Positions 22,903 through 34,357 of a stretch of DNA of 64,000 bases are shown here, in pieces. The translations under genes and the position numbers were made by a program. The stretch is taken from NCBI GenBank assembly GCA_019009955.1, contig CM032230.1:5450001-5514000 (forward strand). Direction: 5' to 3'. The DNA comes from Riptortus pedestris. Lineage: Eukaryota; Arthropoda; Insecta; Hemiptera; Alydidae. The notes under the pieces were generated by a model that was given only the letters and a program-made list of their open reading frames with translations, was not told where the DNA came from and did no database searches. Each line of letters begins with the position of its first letter. Positions within the stretch are counted from its first letter, which is position 1.

Positions 22903-23695
22903 GGACTGTTAACAATCTAGCGGTCGCAATTTCAGTTTTATCGTTACCAAACTCGATATTAAAGTGTTTTATATAAAATTAAAGATCAAGTTAGTTAATG
23001 GTTGAAATCCGACCAGTGAGAGGAGGGGCTTAGAGAGGGGAATTTGAAAAATTCCTAATATCTCCTTAATTATGCGTCGGATCAAAAAGATGCATAGAAC
23101 GAATTTTATTGTAAATTTAATGTTCTATAAATGTTGTTATATATGTCTTTCCATTACCCTGATTTTTAACCGAGATATTTGAATATTTAACCTTTCAGTT
23201 CCAGTAAACCCACATTCATACTCATGTCATATTAACAATAAGTTTATTGGAAGCTTAAACACCAAATATTGTTTTAATTGAACTTGTAATGTGTGAGATA
23301 GATGCAAATACGTAGTATGTGACGTCGTCAAGTAAGAGTTTTAGGTCTTGACTCGTAAATGTTTATTTGATCCAAACCATACTCAATATATAACCGTTCA
23401 ATATAACTCTATTGTTCGTATTCGTTAATGGCTAAAACCGTACCAGAAAGAGAGGGAGGAGTCGAAATTTCATAATATCTCCTCTTTTTTTGAGTCGAAT
23501 TGAGAACATTTATAGAATATACATTTTTTCTTATATTAGGCGAGTTATTTGTACTTTCATATTTTTAGCCCTCAGTAACGCCCCTAGTTCTTCTCATCAC
23601 TTTTTACTTAGAAATACAAAATATATGGTGAGTTGAGATCAAGAGACGGTTACAATTACGCATGGGGAATCTGCTTAGTTAACGCAGCTCCTGCG
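22850..23695 (-). mobile_element. Family B copy with (GT)n in the slot
   Basis: The microsatellite (GTGTG.. at 22864-22900) is followed by GTTAACAATCTAGCGGTCGC and the full B body on the minus strand. It ends in a decayed 5' terminus (GGGGAATCTGCTTAGTTAAC then GCAGCTCCTGC). The terminus is cut where the next B copy begins. Confidence 0.75.
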
Positions 23696-24099
23696 AAAAA
23701 TTTCTTCAAATGTCCATCGATCCTACCCAGGAGACGACGAAATTGTATGTATAGAGCTGTCGTAATTTTCGTTGCCAAACTCGATATTTAATCATTTTAT
23801 CCAAAAAGAAAGGTCATGTTCGTTAATGGCTGAAACCAGAAATGAGGGAAGGGGATAAAGAGGGGGATTTTCGAAAATTCAAAATATCTTCGTTAATATA
23901 CGTTGGATCGGAAAAGTAAATAGAACCACTCTTATTGCAAAATGAAGTTTATATAAATATTGTTATATCCATTTATTCTCTATCTCGTGAAATGGGTTTA
24001 GAGACTAGTTACTACTACTGTTACTAGTATGCAGATTTCTCTATTGTAAAACTTCACGTGGAAAATTTGCTTAGTTTACGCAGCCCCTGCATGACGGAC
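23696..24099 (-). mobile_element. Family B copy, short form
   Basis: The B 3' half (AAATGTCCATCGATCCTACC, GGAGACGACGAAAT) is fused with almost no microsatellite to the 5' body. It ends at a complete 5' terminus, GCAGCCCCTGCATGACGGAC. It lacks its terminal palindrome at the left, where it abuts another B copy. Confidence 0.8.
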
Positions 24100-24870
24100 T
24101 TTTATTTATTTCCCATTTGGAATAAGATATCAACCTTTCTACTGTACATGAAACATACTTAATGGGAACCCCAAAAGGTCCTCAGGTCTTTCATAATAAA
24201 AAGTACTTCCAGCTGCTAATCATATAACTGTTTGTATAAATAATTTTTCTAAAAACCGGGCTGAGGACTTAAGGGAGCAAAAACATGGCATCAGGCGAGT
24301 GACATTTGTTATCTTCCCAAAACAAAGTAGCTGTCCATTATTTTAATTTTCATGAAGATATGCAGAATATTTCAAAACTCTAGGCACAGGAACTAGTACT
24401 AAAAGAAAGGCGAAGTGGTTACTATGTAAACAAGCGTTTTCTGTTTGAGCGTAAAAAAGTGAGTCGAGTCTCTGACCTCGGATAAGCGTGCAGGCTGAAC
24501 GGGTGTTAACGGAGAACGATTCTGAACAGAACGAATCTTCACAATCAGATCAATCCGAGTAATCTCGGTTCTTTTCCACCATCTTACTGGCAGGCACCTT
24601 CATCTGCCCGTCTCGTGGCACAGAGCGCGCCAGCAAAAACTCCAGAACGAACATGGTGAGGGGGGCCACCCACTAGGACACACTGTGAGAGGGATGTTAC
24701 CACTCATAGTGTGAAAAAGAAGGTTTTATTCCAGAAATCAATTCCATTGTCATATGTCAACGTTGGTACGACTGAGTCACTATTCTACAACTGATGTGTG
24801 TCCCACTTCCGAGCTATTCCAGATATCTTCCACCTTATACCAACTGAAGGAAAAGTAATTATTAATCGAA
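24100..24870. other. Unassigned, higher-complexity sequence
   Basis: This is one of the longer stretches in this part of the window with no A or B sequence. No coding domain is recognised. Confidence 0.4.
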
Positions 24871-24879
24871 AGTCTGTCA

Positions 24880-25146
24880 CGATAAGGTCTGTGTAAAAGT
24901 ATTACTTCAAGAGAGTTATTGGAAATTCGAAATATCTCTGTACTACTATACGTCGGATCGAAAAATTGCATAAAACGCTTCTTATTGAAAATTGAATTTA
25001 CTATAAATATTGTTATATACATTTGGTCTCTATCCTGAATATTAACCGAGATATTTGCATTTTTCAGTTTTCAGCAGATTTCTCTATTGTAAAACTTCAC
25101 ATGGGAAATCTGCTTAGTTTACGCAGCCCCTCCCTGCGTGACGGAC
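24880..25146 (-). mobile_element. Family B 5' half
   Basis: B body from GTCGGATCGAAAAATTGCAT to a 5' terminus GCAGCCCC-TCC-CTGCGTGACGGAC, which carries a small internal duplication (CCCTCC). It directly adjoins an unexplained open frame. Confidence 0.75.
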
Positions 25147-25594
25147 TTTTTATATTCCACGACATTCTTTGAGCTGCTGCATTAGGACGGAGATATCTTA
25201 TATCACTTTCAAATGAAATCATTTTAAGTGAAATGCTACCTAATATTTTGTTTTTTGAATTTAAAAGGAGTACAAGAACTTCCTGGTACATTGTTGGTAT
25301 TACATTTATCTCCGTATATTTTTTTATTATCTCGTGATCCCAGATAGAGCTTCTATGGTCAACCCGATCCCTACTCATCTTCGCAAGGCAATTGAATAGC
25401 ACCTCGGATAAAGAAGTCTTTATCTTAGGCGGATAAAAGAAGAGTTCTTTGTATGAGGTGACAACTTGACCTCCCGTCAAAGCAGCGGGGCAGGCACTGA
25501 TCCGTTTGAGCCGAAGAGGTTTGTGTTTATTTTCGTTAAGCATGAAAATGGACGTTAATGAAGGATTTCTTTTATCGCGGCCTGAATAGCACAT
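25147..25594 (-). CDS. Unrecognised ORF, 3' end fused to a B element
   Basis: A minus-strand frame of 165 codons starts with ATG at 25594 and stops at 25097. About 148 codons lie in non-B sequence. The last ~17 residues (ending RKLSRFPM) are encoded by the B 5' terminus, so any original C-terminus was replaced when B inserted. Visible features are a basic N-terminus, no transmembrane segment and no signal peptide. Segments such as SDIRYLRPNAAAQRM and RVDHRSSIWDHEI are not low-complexity and do not derive from any repeat I see here. It could be a fragment of a host or transposon gene, or a chance frame. No function is proposed. Confidence 0.25.
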
Positions 25595-25739
25595 AGCAGG
25601 CTGGCTTAATCATCTCGCCTCAGAGTACTCTTGATTCAAACTGGAAAGGTCACTGTACCTATAAGTTGAGAAGTTTAAGCCAGATGAAAGGTAACATAAA
25701 ACAACATGTTTATTTATGGATTCCTGTTCCAGAAGTTTT
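25595..25739. other. Spacer between ORF and B copy
   Basis: No feature recognised. Confidence 0.4.
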
Positions 25740-26045
25740 AGCAGATTTCCCTTAATGGAAATCAGTTATTGAGGTCTTAGTCATGACTCGATTTTCGAAA
25801 AAAATCCTCAAATGCCCATCAATCCTAGCAAGGAGATGACAAAAATGAGGTCAAAATTATATATACCCTTGTCTATTACAGCTGTAGCGGTAATAATTTA
25901 TCTTATTAAATTATTGATGGTCTACAATTTTTGTTCTACGAGATTTTTCTTACCAAAATATATTCACTGGAATATATTATGATACGAGATCACAAGATTG
26001 TTATAACAGCATCTGCTTAGTTTACGCAGCCCCTGCGTGAAGGTC
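25740..26045 (-). mobile_element. Short complete family B copy
   Basis: It has TTTT-AGCAGATTTCCC at the left (3' end) and GCAGCCCCTGCGTGAAGGTC at the right (5' end), with most of the central body deleted. At about 306 bp it is among the shortest copies with both ends. Confidence 0.8.
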
Positions 26046-26407
26046 TTTTTTAGTATTCAGTCTTCGGAAATACCCAATTCTGTTCATCCTATTTGCCTTT
26101 TGATCTTGTGATAAATTTAACACGATCAAAGAGCAAATACCGTTAATCTTGTTGTAAATTTAATTTTCTACAAATGTTGTTTTACACGATTTTTATTTGA
26201 ATAGATTATTACATGAGATTTTTCCAATCGTTTAGTTTTCTGCTCTCATTTGAGCCCCAATCTGACCAAAAAGTTATCATATCCAGCTTTTCAATTCCTG
26301 TTTACTTAGACTTCATATAAAAAGATATATGGATAATGGATGTACCCAGATCCATAGCATGCCCAGAACTTGGGAAATCCGCTTACGTTCTCCTTAATAG
26401 ATAAAAA

Positions 26408-27003
26408 GTCCGTCACGCAGGGGCTGCGTTAACTAAGCAGGTTTCCCACGTGCTTTATGTATTTGGATTTATCTCAAAACGAAAATGTTCAGTGAGAACA
26501 ATATTTGGCATCTGCACTTCAAATAAAGTGTTTCATAATATAACAGCTTATTGATAATATGACAAGAGTAAGAGTGGGGGTTTAACAGAAGGGCGAAAAC
26601 TAAAAAATGCAAATATGCATTTATTACTAAATATAGAGAATAAACTTATATAAAATATTTATATTGCATATTATTTGCAATAAAATTGAATCTATATAAT
26701 TTTTCCATCTGACATATAATAACGGAGATATTTCGAATTTTAGAAATTCTCCCCCTCTAACCCCCCTCCCTCCCACTGGTTGGGTTTCAGCCATTAACGA
26801 AACGATTTTACACAAAACGATTAAATATCGAGTTTGGTAACGATTAAACAAAAATTGTGTCTCAAAGGCGGCACCGACAAATAAATATATACAAACAATT
26901 TTGACAGGAACTCATTTCCTTCACATCCAATGGACATTTGATGAAATTTATTAAAAATCGTGGAATGAGTACAATATCAATAACTGATTTCCCTTAAGGA
27001 GGA
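26408..27003 (+). mobile_element. Family B copy, nearly full length
   Basis: The 5' terminus GTCCGTCACGCAGGGGCTGC is preceded by AAAA. The body includes 'aggagtgggggttta', the CCCCCCTCCC tract, an A-T rich slot without a long microsatellite, and the 3' half to CTGATTTCCCTTAAGG. The last bases of the terminal palindrome and CTAA are lost. Confidence 0.8.
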
Positions 27004-27246
27004 ACTTTTACCCCACTAGTTTTAATGCTGAAAACTATGAAAGGCAAATATACCTGTTAATATTCATGATAGGGAAAATACGTAAGTGTATTGCAAATAA
27101 ATTTGGAATATGGTAGGCTCTATACAATTTTTCGAACAGACTTATAATAATGAAGATATTTAAAATTTTAGAGCCCCTCCACCAGTCCGGTTTCAGCCGT
27201 TGACGAACTCGATCTTTAGTTTTACGTAAAACGTTAAAATATCCAG
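27004..27246 (+). mobile_element. Family B body fragment
   Basis: It runs from a 'tttaatgctgaaaac'-type block through 'cggtttcagccgttgacgaa' to 'aacgttaaaatatccag', then enters the microsatellite. Confidence 0.65.
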
Positions 27247-27827
<581 letters not shown>

Positions 27828-27829
27828 TT

Positions 27830-28290
27830 TTTATTTGTCCTCTCCTTGGTAGGACCTATAGACATTTTCAAAAAGTTTTCGAAAATTCCGTCTTCCCAAT
27901 GGCCTTCAAGATAAGGCCTGTTTATAAGTATAGTCACATTCCGTCGATTAGGTGAAGAGATTAATTGTGTAAAGTTGAAGACTGCCAAAGAGGTAGACGG
28001 GAGTGAGGTGCATACTAAATAGGTAGCTCTATGGAGGTGGCCAGCGAGGTATAGACCAGACGGGGACACTACATCCTGGCTGACTGATCCAACTTCCGCC
28101 TGACGTGTACTCCCCTCGTGTTTGTTTTATTAGCATGCCACTCGGCCTTTGCACACCTGTTCTACCACCTCTGGGAATCAGCTCTCTACACTCTTAAATA
28201 TTAAATGGGAATTGCCTCTGACGTCACTCATGACGGTACCATATTACTCCCACTTCCCTTCTAACATATTTTCCACAAACTATGTTGTAC
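27830..28290. other. Mostly unassigned sequence
   Basis: A short B 3'-half fragment lies at 27838-27892 (minus orientation). The rest is unassigned, higher-GC sequence without a recognisable coding domain. Confidence 0.4.
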
Positions 28291-28291
28291 G

Positions 28292-28345
28292 TGAGAACGT
28301 CCGTCACACAGGTTCTGATTAAACTAGGCAGATTTCCCAGTGTCT
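28292..28345 (+). mobile_element. Family B 5' terminus fragment
   Basis: GTCCGTCACACAGGTTCTGA then AACTAGGCAGATTTCCC matches the B 5' end; nothing of the body follows. Confidence 0.65.
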
Positions 28346-28923
28346 GAAACACTGGTGAGATCATCTCTCCAACTATTCTCTAGTTCTAATTAAATAGTCC
28401 GTCACGCAGAGGCTGCGTAAACTATCAGATTTCCCTCGCGGAGTAATAGATAAATCTACATACTGGTAACTCAACACCACCGTGAATAAATACAAACGGA
28501 AACAAGAAATGTTTCAGCCAATTTCAATAACCTGCCGACAGGAAGCATTAGAAATGTAAACAGGTCTGCCCGCCTCACACCGGAAAGAAAAACAATTACT
28601 GAAATATATCAGAATATAACATTAATTTTATTGAGAACTATTTACTATATCTAGTACTGTCATTAATAATGAGTCAGAATAATTGTTATCTCAATTAATC
28701 AAATTTTAGTAGTCCAAAACCTTAAGACGGGTGGTGGGGGGGGGGGGCGGATCGCCAGGACATATTTGCATGTATCTCGTACAAAAAACGTCTGTTGAAT
28801 GCAATTTTTGGTATTTAAGCTTCGAATAATGTGATTTATTATGTAACATGAGTAGAAGTGGTGGTTTGCTCAAGGCTGAAAACTCAAAAATGCAAATATC
28901 TCGGTTAATATTCAAAATAGTGA

Positions 28924-31596
28924 ATCTATCTATCTACATTGTAAATATAAAATTGTAACCTCTGTCTGTACATTGATTATTTTCGCGAAATTTCACGATA
29001 ACTTTTCATTCCACATGTCATACACACCATAACTGCATTTTGTTTCTTTGGTGTCTGTTTGTTTGTTACCTTTTCACGCATAAACGGCTGAACCGAATTT
29101 TATGAAACTTGGTTTGTATATTACTACTAACCCAACTTAGACTTTAGGCTATGTTAATATTCTCTGAGACGAACAGGAGTGGGGGTTATAAGGAAGGGCT
29201 GAAATTAAAAATAGCAATATTTCGTTTCCTAATGCATTTTCGGCAATTATGCACATAACAGAAGTTGTTTATTTTGTTATTTGGAGTAACTTTTGTAATA
29301 TACACTTTTGTCGTATACCTAAGTATAAATGAGCTATACGTTAAAAACTACTGTGGAAATCAACAATTTTATTTGGCGCAAAAGACTCAACCGAACTAAA
29401 TAAAACACTCGGTATGTGTATTAGCACTAACGCCTTCCTGATATTAAGCCATATTAACATTTCTAGGGACGCGCAGGAGTGGGGGTTATAAGGGAGGCCT
29501 GAAATTAATTATAGTGATATTTCGTTTCCTATTAGGGTTTCGGCAAATATGCACATAACAAAAGTTGTTTATTTTGTTATTTAGAGAAACTTTTGTTATA
29601 TGCACTATCGTCGTATACCGAAGTATAAATGAGCTATAGGTTAAAAATTATAGCGAGAGTCAACAATTTTATTTGGCACAAAAGACTCAACCGAACTAAA
29701 TAAAACACTCGGTATGTGTATTAGCACTAACGCCTTCCTGATATTAAGCCATATTAACATTACTAGGGACGGGCTGGAGTGGGGGTTATAAGGGAGGTCT
29801 GAAATTAAAAATAGTGATAATTCGTTTCCTATTGGGGTTTCGGCAAATATGCACATAACAAAAGTTGTTTATTTTGTTATTTAGAGAAATTTGCTTAACA
29901 ATTCTTTTCAATATGAACTACCAGGTACCTCACCTGGAAAAATTAATTCAAATTATAATATATTACTAGCTAAGGTACCCGGCTTCGCCCGGGAATTCAT
30001 TTGAACCGGAATGATGATGGTATTTTTTCGGCGACTTTACTTTGCACAATATTTTGACATACCCCCGTTTCAGTGTTTAGGGTTAGTACCCGTGGTTGGT
30101 TTGGAATAGAAAATGAAATATCACGAATTTTTAATTCAGGCTAAACACACCGCACTCCCGTTATAACCTAAACATATTAATATAGCTTATAACCATGTAA
30201 ACATCAATTTTAATTTATATATTCTGAGTTTTGTTGGAATCGATTCAACCGTTGGTGTCCAACTCCCGCTTAGGTTTTAGTGTATATCTCGTTTATAAAT
30301 TGTTATACAACAAAAGTGAATATAACAAAAGTTACTTTAAATAACAAACTAAACAACTTTTGTCATGTGAATATTTGCAGAAAACCCAATAGAAAACGAA
30401 ATCCTGCTATTTTTAATTTCAGGCCTCCCTTACAACCCCCACTCCTGCCCGTCGCTAGAAATGTTGGTATGGCTTATTCTAAAGAAGGCGTTTGTTTTAT
30501 TACACATACCGAGTTTGGTTTAGTTCGGTTGAGTCTTTTGTGCCAAATAAAATTGTTGACTCCCGCTATAATTTTTAGCGTTTAACGCCTTTATACTTCG
30601 GTATACGACGATAGTGTATATAAAAAAAGTTTCTCTAAATAACAAAATAAACAACTTTTGTTATGTGCATATTTGCTGAAAATGCAATAGGAAACGAAAT
30701 ATCACTATTATTAATTTCAGGCCTCCCTTATAACCCCCACTCCTGCCCGTCTCTAGAAATGTTAGTATGGCTTATTATAAGGAAGGCTTTTGTGCTAATT
30801 CACATACCGAGTTTGGTTTAGTTCGGTTGAGTCTTTTGTGCCAAATAAAATTGTTGACTCCCGCTATAGATTTTAGCGTATAACTCATTTATACTTCCGT
30901 ATACGGCAAAAGTGCATATAACAACAGTTACTCTAAATTACAAAATAAACAACTTTTGTTATGTGCATATTTGCCAAAAAACCAATAGGAAACGAAATAT
31001 CGCTATTTTTAATTTCAGGCCTCCCTTATAACCCCCACTCCTGTTCGTCTCAGAGAATATTAATATAGCCTAAAGTCTAAGTTGGGTTAGTAGTAATACA
31101 CATACCAAGTTTCATAAAATTCGGTTCAGCCGTTTATTCGTGAAAAGGTAACAAACAAACAAACAAACAAACAAACAAACAAACAAACAAACAAACAAAC
31201 AAACAAACAAACAAACATACACCAAAGAAACAAAATGCAGTTATGGTGTCTATGACATGTGAAACGAAAAGTTATCGTGAAATTTCGCGAAAAAAATCAA
31301 TGTACAGACAGAGGTTACAATTTTATATATATATAGATTATAATATTTTGTCCTTAATAATTTAAATCTATGCATAATGCACAGGAAACGGGAAATATGA
31401 CAATATGGAGGACAGTTAAGTCTTACATAAAAAATTAATTTTATTATTAACAAAGCCACAGAAACGACGGGTATTAACCCTAAACACTGGGAAGGGTAAA
31501 TGTCAAAATATTGTGCAAAGTAAAGCCTTGCCAAAAAAATACCATCACCATCCAGCCTCAAATCAATTCCCGGGCGAAGCCGGGTATCTGAGCTAG
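28924..31596 (+). mobile_element. Helitron (family A), interrupted by a second Helitron
   Basis: The 5' part (28924-29965) has AAAATTGTAACCTCTGTCTG and two or three internal units, ending in AATTAATTCAAATTATAATA. The 3' part (31338-31596) resumes with TTTGTCCTTAATAATTTAAA and ends with the GGGCGAAGCCGGG hairpin and CTAG. The uninterrupted order is seen at 48.55-48.82 kb, so the two parts are one element. Confidence 0.8.
29966..31337 (-). mobile_element. Helitron (family A) nested in a Helitron
   Basis: Complete minus-strand copy: CTAG at 29966, hairpin, three internal ~298-bp units (clear at 30421, 30719 and 31017), (TTTG)n at 31148-31215, and 5' end TCTATATATATATA at 31337. It is inserted in opposite orientation inside a plus-strand copy of its own family. 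Confidence 0.88.
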
Positions 31597-31660
<64 letters not shown>

Positions 31661-31681
31661 TTTTTTTTTTTTTTTTTTTTT
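31597..31681. repeat. (TA)n followed by poly-T
   Basis: About 58 bp of TA dinucleotides, then about 25 T. It is the microsatellite at the right edge of the nested Helitron. Confidence 0.95.
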
Positions 31682-31876
31682 CAACGAACCATATTTTCGT
31701 CATCTCCTGGTAGGATCGATGAACCCTCCCACTTCTACTCATCCTATTTTTACATAAAGCTATTGTCTTCTCTACATGTCTTGCGTCCAGCTTATGTTTC
31801 GATAACAGTACAAATAACATTTTTACACATGGAAAAATGTGAAGAAATTGTGAAGGGACTTTATCAGTGCATCATT

Positions 31877-31925
31877 TTAGCACGTGGGAAATCTGCTTAG
31901 TTTACGGAGCGTCTGCGTGAACAGA
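31877..31925 (-). mobile_element. Family B 5' terminus fragment
   Basis: GCACGTGGGAAATCTGCTTA then GTTTACGGAGCGTCTGCGTG is the B 5' end, with no body to its left. Confidence 0.7.
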
Positions 31926-31929
31926 CTTC

Positions 31930-32220
31930 ACACTTTCTCGGACTTGAAAACGCACCTCACAGAGCTCGTTTGAAGAGGAAGGTCAGGACTATCAGGAACG
32001 TGAGAAGGTTGAAGACAGTTAGTTACTTTCAACATCAGCGAAATGTTTGAGGATTAGTTAACCGCTAGAAGGTTAGTGAATGTAAATTTTATTTTATTTA
32101 TTCTCGCTAGAAACCTTCTAGGCCTTGAGGGTTTAATGTTCGAGCTACAGGATACTATTAGTACAGAACAGCAATTGCAGAAAATTCCACTTTCAACAAG
32201 AAAGGTTACAACAAAAGTCT
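31930..32220. other. Unassigned sequence
   Basis: No feature recognised. Confidence 0.4.
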
Positions 32221-32224
32221 AAAA

Positions 32225-32757
32225 GTCCGTCACGCAGGGGCTGCGTAAACTAAGCAGATTTCCCAGGTGAAGTTTTACAATAGAGAAATCTGCCTAATAA
32301 CAACTGTAGTAGTAAGAAACCTCTAAACCTAAAACATTATTTAGGGCGTAATAACCCAGTAGTTTCTAGCCCCAAAAAACAGTTAACCTAACCTCTAAAC
32401 CTATTCACGAGGGACGAATAGTTATGGAAATGGCCACCAGAGCTCTCGGCGGAAAGTCCGAACATGCAGATTACAAATGCAAATATCTCGGTTATTATTC
32501 AAAATAGAGAATAAATGCATGTAACAATATCTATTGTAAATTTAATTTCCAATAAGATTTGTTCTATATAAATTTTCGATCCGATGCATAATAACGGAGA
32601 TATTTCGAATTTTTGAAAATCCCCCCTCTAAACCCCCCCCCTCCCACTGGTCCGATTTCAGCCGTTAACGAACTTGATCTTCCTTTTTACATTAAACGAT
32701 TAAATACCGAGTTTGGTGACGATTAAACAAAAATTGCGACCGCTAGAGTGTTAACAG

Positions 32758-32807
<50 letters not shown>

Positions 32808-32929
32808 TTGAACGGACCTCATTTTCGTCATCTCCTGGGTAGGATCGATGGACATTTGAAGAAATTTTTCGAAAATTCCGTCATGAGTACGACCTCAATA
32901 GCTGATTTCCCTTAAGGGAAATCTGCTAA
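32225..32929 (+). mobile_element. Complete family B element (reference copy)
   Basis: This is a 705-bp copy with both ends. The 5' end is GTCCGTCACGCAGGGGCTGC, flanked by AAAA. The motif AGCAGATTTC (32253-32262) pairs with GAAATCTGC (32285-32293) in a possible 5' stem-loop. The body has the GTTATTATTCAAAATAGAG and GATATTTCGAATTTTTG blocks and a C-rich tract, then GCGACCGCTAGAG and a (TA)n slot (32762-32804), then ACGGACCTCATTTTCGTC. The 3' end is a perfect 20-bp palindrome, GATTTCCCTTAAGGGAAATC (32904-32923), followed by TGCTAA. AGCAGATTTCCC near the 5' end is inverted as GGGAAATCTGCT at 32916-32927. Confidence 0.88.
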
Positions 32930-32932
32930 AAT

Positions 32933-32993
32933 CCTTAGCCACTCCCAGCTAGAAAAGAGTGGTAACCTGTAGATTAGTGTCACTAGCACATTG
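32933..32993 (+). mobile_element. SINE 3' fragment
   Basis: CCTTAGCCACTCCCAGCTAG followed by GGTAACCTGTAGATTAGTGT matches the 3' half of the tRNA-derived SINE in plus orientation. Confidence 0.55.
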
Positions 32994-33138
32994 TGGGCAA
33001 TAATTAATTTTAATCAGATCGGTTACATAACCGTTTCCTATTCTACACACTATAATGGATATGTTGTATTTGGATTTTTTAATTTCATTAACGAAACATT
33101 GCTACTTCTAGGAGTTACCAAACATGTTATCCTGTACA

Positions 33139-33217
33139 TCCCTTGAGGGCAAGCAGTTTTTGAGATTGTACTCTTGACGTAATGAGATGACGTAAATGAG
33201 ATCCGTTTAAAACTCTA
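33139..33217 (-). mobile_element. Family B 3' half
   Basis: Decayed terminal palindrome (CATCCCTTGAGGGCAAG), 'cagtttttgagattgtac' and 'gagatgacgtaaatgagatc' lead into the microsatellite. The corresponding 5' half may be at 34815-35190. Confidence 0.65.
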
Positions 33218-33462
33218 TCAATCTATCCATCTATTTATCTATCCATCTATCTATCTATCATTCTATCTATCCATCTATTTATCTATCTATCCATCCATCC
33301 ATTTATCTATCAATCTATACATCTATCTATCAATCTATCCATCTATCTATCAATCAATGTATCTATCTATCAATCAATCTATCTATCTATCAATCAATGT
33401 ATCTATCTATCAATCTATCCATCTATCTATCTATCCATCTATCAATCTATCTATCTATCATC
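33218..33462. repeat. (ATCT)n microsatellite
   Basis: An imperfect ATCT tetranucleotide array with CCAT, CAAT and TTAT variants, beginning where the B microsatellite should be. Confidence 0.95.
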
Positions 33463-33515
33463 ATCATTCAGCCTCAAATGAATTCCCGGGTGGAGCTGGG
33501 TAACATACATAGAGG
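33463..33515 (+). mobile_element. Helitron family A 3' end, decayed
   Basis: CATTCAGCCTCAAATGAATT then CCCGGGTGGAGCTGGGTAAC is the family A 3' region, with a mutated hairpin and no CTRR terminus. Confidence 0.55.
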
Positions 33516-33798
33516 TGTCTCAAATAGTTTTTATGGTAGCACTGTTATTTAACTACACCAGGTATATAAAATACTAGATTATTCCGTATTTTTTTATGGT
33601 TTGAATACTTAATTTAAGTAAAGCAATGTTGACAACTCCCAAGCGGGACCGGAAGTTGTCGGGTGGCTATCACAGTTAATTGTGTTAACTTATTTCATTC
33701 TGTGAAATGTATTTGCTATCTAGTCACATTAACTATTATGTATATAACTACGCTCCAGTAGTGAAGAGGTCATTTACAATAAAATTACTCCGACTGTG

Positions 33799-34189
33799 TT
33801 AAAATCTTTACTGAGAGAAAAAAGTATGAATTTGTGGCAAGAGAGATAGAATCATAAAGATAAAGGATCACATCTAAAATTATATATACCAGTTTTAAAT
33901 ACCAATATCCCACTATCCCAACATACATTTTATCTCACACAAATACTAACTGGACACGGTAATACAAACTTTTACTGACTCAAATAATAGTAAATGCGAC
34001 AGTTACACTGAACAGACATTCACCCACCTGATTTATGAATGTAGACTGACTCAAAACATACGAAGACAGTTAAAGACTTTTATTCCCGGATGGCCTATCA
34101 GTCCTGATATTTTATTTTCAAAACACATACATTTATTAAAAGAAATAGCCTACAATATCCTTAAGCTGAGAGAGGAAAAAATAATATAA
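33799..34189 (+). pseudogene. LINE ORF2 C-terminal fragment
   Basis: Translation gives SLLREKSMNLWQER-stop-NHKDKG, then QILTGHGNTNFY. After a one-base shift it continues KCDSYTEQTFTHLIYEC, RRQLKTFIPGWP and KEIAYNILKLREEKII, ending in a natural stop at 34187. W-Q-x-x-W, LTGHGxF and C-x-x(C)..ET..HLxxEC form the C-terminal region of jockey/R1/I-type LINE ORF2 proteins, downstream of the reverse transcriptase. The tryptophan codon of WQERW is now TAG, and there is one frame shift. The reverse transcriptase itself was lost by 5' truncation. It is a dead copy; the clade is not resolved. Confidence 0.75.
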
Positions 34190-34287
34190 AATTAATATTA
34201 TGTAATTTTATTGTTTATTTAATTGTACTATTTAATATTTTTTGTTTATTTTATCAAGTTTAATTTTTATAATCTTATTTACATTTA

Positions 34288-34290
<3 letters not shown>

Positions 34291-34350
<60 letters not shown>
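34291..34350. repeat. (TA)n microsatellite in LINE 3' UTR
   Basis: An uninterrupted TA run between the LINE stop codon and its poly(A) tail. Confidence 0.95.

Positions 34351-34357
<7 letters not shown>

Larger units (their letters stand above)
28397..31725 (+). mobile_element. Long family B copy containing nested Helitrons
   Basis: The 5' terminus is GTCCGTCACGCAGAGGCTGC. The long-form body matches the copy at 58.48-59.40 kb (ACACCACCGTGAATAAATAC, TATTGAGAACTATTTACTAT, poly-G at 28736-28747). It is interrupted at 28924 by a Helitron. After the Helitron and a (TA)n/(T)n run, B 3'-half sequence (ATTTTCGTCATCTCCTGG, TAGGATCGATG) resumes at about 31690 and then stops. Confidence 0.65.

Noticed and set aside
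31250..31820. Lysine- and tyrosine/isoleucine-rich frames of 75-144 residues
   Set aside because: They run through (TA)n, poly-T and Helitron sequence. The same Helitron gives different frames in other copies.
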